A stretch of DNA of 64,000 nt from Dysidea avara (Eukaryota > Porifera > Demospongiae > Dictyoceratida > Dysideidae): contig NC_089285.1 of the NCBI RefSeq assembly GCF_963678975.1, positions 4,574,694 to 4,638,693 of the forward strand, written 5' to 3'. The notes under the pieces were generated by a model that worked only from the letters and a program-made list of their open reading frames with translations, made no database searches and was not told where the DNA came from. Below are positions 58,701 through 64,000 of the stretch, piece after piece. How positions within the stretch are numbered: position 1 is the stretch's first letter; each line of letters starts with the position of its first letter. The position numbers and the translations under genes are program-made.

Positions 58701-59213
58701 GTTTGCATATGACAAACCACTTCAGATTTGACCTTTGGTGTTGTTTACAGACAATGTAATGTTTAAAAACTGTCAGTTTTCTCTATTTCATGTTTGTTTG
58801 AATCCGAAATCCACAAACTTGGTGAAGCTCTTGCCTTATAGAATATTTGGCAAAATACTATACTAAACAACCATCATTTTCAGTACGCTGGCTTGGCACA
58901 CTGAAATCACAAAATCATTCATTTGGCTTCAACAATATAGTAACTCATTATCTACTTAGATGAACAGACTTACATGTATTAATGCGCGGTACTTATTTTC
59001 ATCATGGAAGATTCGCTGCAGTATCTGTAGGCATAGGCGGTGGGGGGCTGAAGCTTTCCCTCGGTCTGCTGAGGGAGGTCTATATAGCCACCCTTAGAAT
59101 ATCTTGCCGAAATTGGAGTGAGGCTAAAAAAGATTGATATACTCTAATAGAACACTAAAATACCCTAATAGAGCAGTCAAAGCGCTTCATAAAAATATAT
59201 TCCTAAAAGTACT

Positions 59214-59283
59214 TGCCTACAGTGGGAATTGAACCACTGACCTTTCACTTTAAGAGTTGGTGTGTTACACCTGTACCAAGTAT
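59214..59283 (-). repeat. tRNA-like SINE relic (R)
   Basis: Reverse of TGCCTACAGTGGGAATTGAA: the B-box side reads GGTCAGTGGTTCAATTCCC on the minus strand. Confidence 0.45.
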
Positions 59284-60173
59284 TTCCAACTGTCTAAAAG
59301 CTGTTTTGTACTGTAGTCAACAGCTAAAAACTTTGTCACAAGAGGTTTTTATTGACTGCAAATACACTGTAGCATATTATGAGTTAAAAAGTTGGTGTTT
59401 TAGTTGAAAATGCTTCAAATTGTGTGTATAAAACTAATTCTGATGAACTTTCTGAGACATTGTGAAAATGGCTATAGTTTCTGGGGGCCCTGATCTATAC
59501 ACTCTGGTCACGCACCCCCACCCCCCACATCCTCCACCACTGCCTGCAAGTGTTTGCAAAAGTAACACCGTGGTGCCATATATGGAATTATAATTGATGA
59601 ACAATGTTAAATGCTGTCTTGTGGACAAGTTAAATAGCTACATCGCTAGACTTTAAATTATTTATTAAAGTTGTAGTGAAAAAAGTACTCAAGTTAATGA
59701 ACCAGAGAAACACCTCACAGTATAATTGGACACATATTACTGTTAAGTCTGGACTTCTCACCATCTGTATGGGTGACAACCCTCAAAATTTTCATTCATC
59801 CATTGTAAGGAATTCTCTCAAGTGCCGTGTAACGATGGTATCCGCCTATTTGAAAACAAATGATTACCCAAAGTGTTTTACATTGGTTCTTCTGCAATTT
59901 CATGTAACTAGTAGACTATATAATATTATCATATCCTGTTTGTTGTTGTTGATTATAGCCACGTACTATCAAAATGGAATGGAGTCATGCTCAAAGTCTT
60001 GTAGGTATTTTTGATGGTCTCTTGAGAAAGATAAATGAACGGAGCCAAGTGTCAAGAGAGAAGTGCTGTCGCCAAAAACAACTGGAGACTCGTGTTCTTT
60101 GGAGTGACACAGAAACACAATGCCGTGTTGATTTGAGAGAGAACAAAGGTGGAATATTTGTGAAGGTGCATTA

Positions 60174-60882
60174 CAGGTTTTTGCAATTGAATTCGGCGAC
60201 TTTGCAATTGAATTCGTCCCGTTTGCAATTGAGTTCGTCGCTGTTGCAATTGAATTCGTCCCGTTTGCAATTGAATTCGTCGGTTTTGCAATTGAATTTG
60301 TCCCGTTTGCAAATGAATTCGTCACTTTTGCAATTGAATTCGTCGCTTTTGCAGTTAAATTCGTCCGTAACAAGAATGGCAGCTGGAGCAAACACGAAAA
60401 CATGATGTAGCAGCTGCTACAAGAACTTGTTCAAGTACAATGGTAGTAAACAACTCTTTATAAGGCAATAATTCTTCCTCTACAGCCTCTCCAGCAACAT
60501 TCCAAACTCTACTACGCCATTCGCGATGGGTGTGGTCACTCGCGTGCAAGTTAATTAACTTGTCAGACAGCTATCAACTTCGTGTACTACCAGCTTCAAT
60601 TACCTTCTAGTGTCTCAAGTGTAACTCTCCAAGGCATAAATAGTTCATCTCTTAATGAACGGGTTGGTTTCTTGGAGCCATTTTGTTTATGACGAATTGT
60701 AATGCAAACGCGACGAATTCTATTGCAAAACCGACTAATTCAACTGCAAAACCGACGAATTCAATTGCAAAACCGACGAATTCAATTGCAAACGGGACGA
60801 ATTCAATTGCAATACAGACGAATTCAATTGCAAACGGGACGAATTCAATCGCAAAGGCGACGAATTCAATTGCAAAAACCTG
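60174..60882. mobile_element. 709-bp element with 18-bp tandem-repeat ends, TA target
   Basis: Ends CAGGTTTTTGCAATTGAATT and AATTCAATTGCAAAAACCTG; TA on both sides, and the L empty site reads GCATTAATGTAC. Each end is an array of about 10 units of an 18-bp repeat (TTGCAATTGAATTCGTC), inverted between ends: 60,178-60,364 and 60,697-60,880. The centre, 60,375-60,690, is exon-like (next entry). Open frames through the repeats (NCKRDEF, NSIAKPT) are repeat artefacts. Confidence 0.9.
60375..60690 (-). CDS. Exon-like coding sequence captured in the 18-bp-repeat element
   Basis: Two open minus-strand stretches: 60,604-60,690 (SKKPTRSLRDELFMPWR, VTLETLE, ending at a donor-like AAG before GTAATT) and about 60,375-60,549 (DHTHREWRSRVWNVAGEAVE, LLPYKELFTTIVLEQVL, VAAATSCFRVC). 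Composition is protein-like and unlike the surrounding repeats. I do not recognise the family. The second stretch lacks an acceptor of clearly matching phase. It could be a captured host gene fragment or an element-encoded protein. Confidence 0.4.
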
Positions 60883-60928
60883 TAATGTACAAATTATTTG
60901 TCTACTTTATAATAGTATCATATACAAG

Positions 60929-61272
60929 CAGGGCTGCCCACAGGGGGGGGGGGGGGGCAACTGGGGCATTTTGCCCCGGGCCGCCAGCCTGAAAGGCCCC
61001 CCCGAATACCTGCTTAAAAGATCGATATACTCTAATAGAGCAGTCACAGCATTCTTCAGAGGAGCAGTGCAGCAAACTTATAGATAAGGAGATATGGTTG
61101 GTGAAGGGTGGCTATTGTCATTGTGCGTAGGTTGTGACCTGTTTTTTTTTTTTTTTTTGGTCTTCAACTTACAGTTTGGGTGAAGTTGTGATTTAGAATG
61201 GAAACCTCCTTGCCTCTGGGGCCCCACTTTAACTCTTTGCCCTGGGCCCCTTAATTTCTCTGGGCGGCCCTG
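60929..61272. mobile_element. 344-bp hAT MITE, perfect 8-bp TSD (R)
   Basis: Ends CAGGGCTGCCC and GGGCGGCCCTG; TATACAAG on both sides; the L empty site reads ATATACAAGCAC (reverse of 23,370 region). A G-run of about 15 lies at 60,943. Confidence 0.96.
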
Positions 61273-61903
61273 TATACAAGCACAAATTAATATTGTATAT
61301 TATACACTTTTTATACTTGTGAAATCACCTAGCTGTATGTACTGTTTTGTTATATAGATACGAGTGATTCAGTGTTCAGATCACTCATGTAAGCAGTTTG
61401 TTGTAATTATATCAAGTGGAGATTTAGAAGAGTGCAAAGATGCACTGTCTGCTCTCTTGGAGAAGCGAGAAACTAGTTCACACAATTTGTATTCTAAAAG
61501 ACCAACACCTTCAGGTAATTAATAAGAGTTTATTATTAATAAGTAAGGACGTCCATAACCAGATAGCATCTTAACTGCACATATACTTTATATGTATGTA
61601 AACAGGGCCACCGACAGGAAGGGGTGGGGGAACTGGACCATACAGTAGTACCTGCCTCATAGCTACATTATCCAACAATAATAATTAATAAAAAAGATGT
61701 GGTTAAAATTATGTCACCAACAAATAAATAATGTAATGGCTATTCATCTGATTCCAGACACCTACTTATTCAGGCTATTCATCTGGCACTCACCCAAGGA
61801 CACTAGTTGTATAAAGGTTGGTGAGTTCAAGGGGAGCTAGGGTTGGAGCAAGTGCCAACCATAGCATGTCTCAAACTCAACAAAAATTTACCTTCATAGC
61901 ATA

Positions 61904-62465
61904 TACCAAGAGTATATAATCGAAACCAAGAGTGTCGAACAGTGTATTAGTCTGTGATTAATGATTGTGTAAAGTAACACAGATATTTCAGTAATTGTTT
62001 GTTTACACAAAGTGGTAATTTGAAATGCGCACATGGCAACGGGTCTTTGTTTGCCAGTTTTCTGTGTTATTCAACCAAGTATCAACAGTTATTGTACAAG
62101 GAAAGTGTAGTAACAAGAGTACATAATAAAAATAGGGAGCCCTCCCTATTTTTATTATGTACTCTTGGTAGTAAGGACCCAAGATAACTCCAGTTTGCTA
62201 AAACAATGGTTGCACAAACAAGCGTGTTGCTACGCTTTCAGGGATCCTCTTGATAGTATATACCAGAACTTTAACATTTGTCAATTCCCTTTAACTCCTA
62301 TCATGTTTTCACTTGATTTTGTGGCCAAATTTAGCTAAATACAGCAAACCTTAATGGTAATGAAAACGAACAATTACTGATATATCCATGTTACTTTATG
62401 CAATCATTAATCACAGGGTAATACACCTGTTTGATACTCTTGGTTTCTATTATATACTCTTGGTA
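61904..62465. mobile_element. TIR element with doubled ACCAAGAGT ends (R)
   Basis: Reverse copy of 22,306-22,780, enlarged by the 56-bp hairpin at 62,113. Confidence 0.8.
62113..62168. mobile_element. 56-bp near-perfect hairpin insertion, 5-bp TSD
   Basis: 27-bp arms starting ACAAGAGTACATAATA and ending TATTATGTACTCTTGG around a CC centre, with one mismatch. TAGTA flanks both sides (62,108-62,112; 62,169-62,173). L has the empty site (reverse reads GTGTAGTAAGGACCC). The arm sequence resembles the ends of the host element. Confidence 0.88.
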
Positions 62466-62757
62466 ATAGCGTTAGGGTCGGGTTCAGCTTTGGTTTCTTC
62501 TTCACTCACGTGTAGTCATAGCAAACTATTTTTAGATAGGGGGACTCTGTTTATGCAGTTGTCAAGCACAGTCAACATGCAAAGCATTATCCCTCTAGGG
62601 GTCTGGGGACATGCCCCCACAGGAAAATTTTGAGGGTTTAACCTTCTGAAACACAATGACTGCTCTATTAGATCAACTGACTGTTCTATTAGAGTTATTT
62701 GATCTTTTTGAAAACTAACAGCAGAAAATTATTAGAGAGGCTCCAGCCCTCTTTCTT

Positions 62758-62778
62758 CCCCCCCCCCCCCCCCCCCCC
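62758..62778. repeat. Poly-C run
   Basis: About 21 C; the L counterpart (near 22,002) has only GGGGG. Length is likely uncertain in the assembly. Confidence 0.9.
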
Positions 62779-62877
62779 GGGTTGCTATGTCTATACCCAG
62801 GTATATACATGTAGGTTGTACAGATTACCTCTTGAATCACATTTATAAGATAGAAAAGTAGAGGAGGTGGGTAGCTA

Positions 62878-63205
62878 TAGTGGGTACGCGTTCACCTGAG
62901 CCCTGCCAAATATAGTAATATCAAAGGGGTGAACACATGTTCACTCCCAATGGTTTTGTACTGGAACAAGCATATTTTCATAATTACTGTAAACATGTTT
63001 GCACGCCTGAATCGTCCATACTAAATGTATGGGATATTTTTAAAGCCTCATAACTCACTTGTTCTTGCTGGTATTAAAGCGCTTTTTTGATTACCAGTTC
63101 CGGCGTTTAAAAGGATTCACATTGCTACTAAATGTTTGGACAGCTGGCCCATGTAACAAGAGTTATTAACAAGAAACGAGGGCTCAGGTGAACGCGAACA
63201 GACTA
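62878..63205. mobile_element. 328-bp MITE unique to R, TA target
   Basis: Ends TAGTGGGTACGCGTTCACCT and AGGTGAACGCGAACAGACTA, with GAGCCCT inside; TA duplicated relative to the L site GTAGCTAGCAGTGG. Confidence 0.9.
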
Positions 63206-63207
63206 TA

Positions 63208-63290
63208 GCAATGGAAGCACAGTTGGTACTACACTGATCTCACACATCAGTGGTCCATGGTTCTAACCCTGAAAGTGTTGCAGGTTATTA
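63208..63290 (+). repeat. tRNA-derived SINE-like sequence (R)
   Basis: CACAGTTGGTACTACACTG and GGTCCATGGTTCTAACCC on the plus strand, matching the relic at 21,829-21,915. Confidence 0.45.
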
Positions 63291-64000
63291 TGTATATATT
63301 TTCATTTTAGCAACCTTTTTGTCTACACATGTGGAACCAGACAAATAGCCTCATACATGAGAAATGTGCCCTTAGGCTGATAATTGCTGTGTAGTTATTT
63401 ACCTATTGTATGCTTACTGTCTATTGCTGCAGCTTAATTGCTATTAAACTATCAGTCAGTATACCCATGTCTCAGTCCAGTGTTATCAACACCATTTTCT
63501 TGTTTAAACACCAGTATCATGTGAGAAGGATCACATGACACTCATGTGAGAAGGATCACATGACACAAACTGTGTGTGTAAATGTCCAGAACTGTAGAGA
63601 GTTTATTTAGTGTTTGTTGAAAGTTTAAGTTTCATTGCTTCGTCGTGAGATTGAATACCTTGGGTGAGATTGCAATTCAGAGAGAATCACACTAGAGGTA
63701 TGATAGTTGAAATAATATAGCTAGTGAGGTAATTTAGCAAGAGAACAGTCATTCTTATACAGCATCCCTCAGATTTAATTGTGTACTAACATATCACTCA
63801 TGTTTATATGCCAATACCCCTAGAATAGTATTACTGTACATGTTTATCTTTCCTCCCACACACACTGTGTTCAGGGACCCACGGAGTATGCTTTTAAATT
63901 GCCCTATTGTTCTTTCTAGTATTTTTTCTTCACCTATTATCAGTCTTGTGCCCACTGTAATAACCCTAAGACTGCACACAGTGGGTGAAGATCAAGAAAA

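Larger units (their letters stand above)
59974..61514 (+). pseudogene. Zinc-finger gene copy R, exons 1-2, broken
   Basis: Exon 1 is 59,974-60,165 (192 nt, open, ENKGGIFVK). Exon 2 is 61,380-61,514 but carries an inserted ATGTAAGC-like 8 nt and other changes that shift the frame before SSGDLEECKDALSALL. Intron 1 contains the element at 60,174 (only 8 nt past the donor) and the hAT MITE at 60,929. A scrap of exon 3 is at 63,941-64,000 (CAHC, NPKTA, then a 2-nt insertion and stop). Not functional as read. Confidence 0.8.
52740..64000. repeat. Right arm (R) of the inverted duplication
   Basis: Reverse copy of L (see 18,911-31,080), running past the window end. Features private to R: the TA-inserted 18-bp-repeat element (60,174), the MITE at 62,878 and the 56-bp hairpin (62,113). 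It lacks the element at 20.25 kb and about 1 kb of zinc-finger exon 3 and flank. Confidence 0.88.

Noticed and set aside
60052..60395. NCKRDEF-type and NSIAKPT-type repeat proteins
   Set aside because: The 18-bp repeat is a multiple of three, so frames stay open automatically; different frames give different repeats.

Overview
This window is animal nuclear DNA, most likely from a demosponge such as Amphimedon. That assignment is an inference from the AT-rich, intron-split genes, the very high density of short DNA transposons, and a recurring CTCTAATAGAG-type motif; no tool confirmed it. There are no bacterial operons, rRNA genes, CRISPR arrays or replication origins. Most of the 64 kb is repeats, segmental duplications and broken gene copies. 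Only two gene models keep consistent exon phases.

Layout. 0-12.8 kb: minus-strand copy A of a Notchless-type (NLE1) WD40 ribosome-biogenesis gene. Its middle exons are at 0.35-4.34 kb and its N-terminal exons at 12.0-12.8 kb. The intervening intron holds a RecQ-like helicase relic, a long-TIR foldback element and a Ty3/Gypsy relic split by another foldback element. 12.9-18.9 kb: MITEs, hairpin elements, a LINE scrap and a stretch with no recognisable gene. 18.9-31.0 kb: left arm (L) of a large inverted duplication, carrying an intact-looking three-exon gene (PUR-like domain plus RanBP2-type zinc finger) and an uninterrupted (CAG)94 tract. 29.4-34.2 kb: NLE1 copy B. 34.7-43.0 kb: module M, a second direct copy of much of L. 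43.1-50.5 kb: NLE1 copy C, including C-terminal exons that L and R lack. 51.0-52.04 kb: four phase-consistent 5' exons of a probable BEN-type nuclear protein. 52.5-64.0 kb: right arm (R), an inverted copy of L with broken copies of the PUR/zinc-finger gene and of NLE1.

History read from the sequence. An NLE1-plus-neighbour block was duplicated in tandem and then in inverted orientation. Insertions with clear target-site duplications (8-bp hAT, 9-bp Mutator-like, TA mariner-like) date the steps. Copies B, C and D of NLE1 share a 5-bp deletion absent from A, and B and C share further damage. L and R share an inversion inside a LINE, while M and R share a hAT insertion that L lacks, which points to gene conversion or haplotype mosaicism.

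The most unusual signals are: (i) a 26-bp minisatellite whose unit is the NLE1 intron/exon boundary, so each unit carries a copy of the 3' splice site; (ii) a family of foldback elements that keep one outer arm but carry three different palindromic cores; (iii) a 56-bp near-perfect hairpin insertion with a 5-bp target duplication, present in R only; (iv) a TA-inserted element whose ends are arrays of an 18-bp repeat around exon-like coding sequence; (v) a CAG tract of about 94 units in one arm and about 5 or none in its sister copies; and (vi) one approximately 25-bp motif embedded in many otherwise different transposons. False duplication from assembling two haplotypes must be excluded before any of the duplication history is believed.
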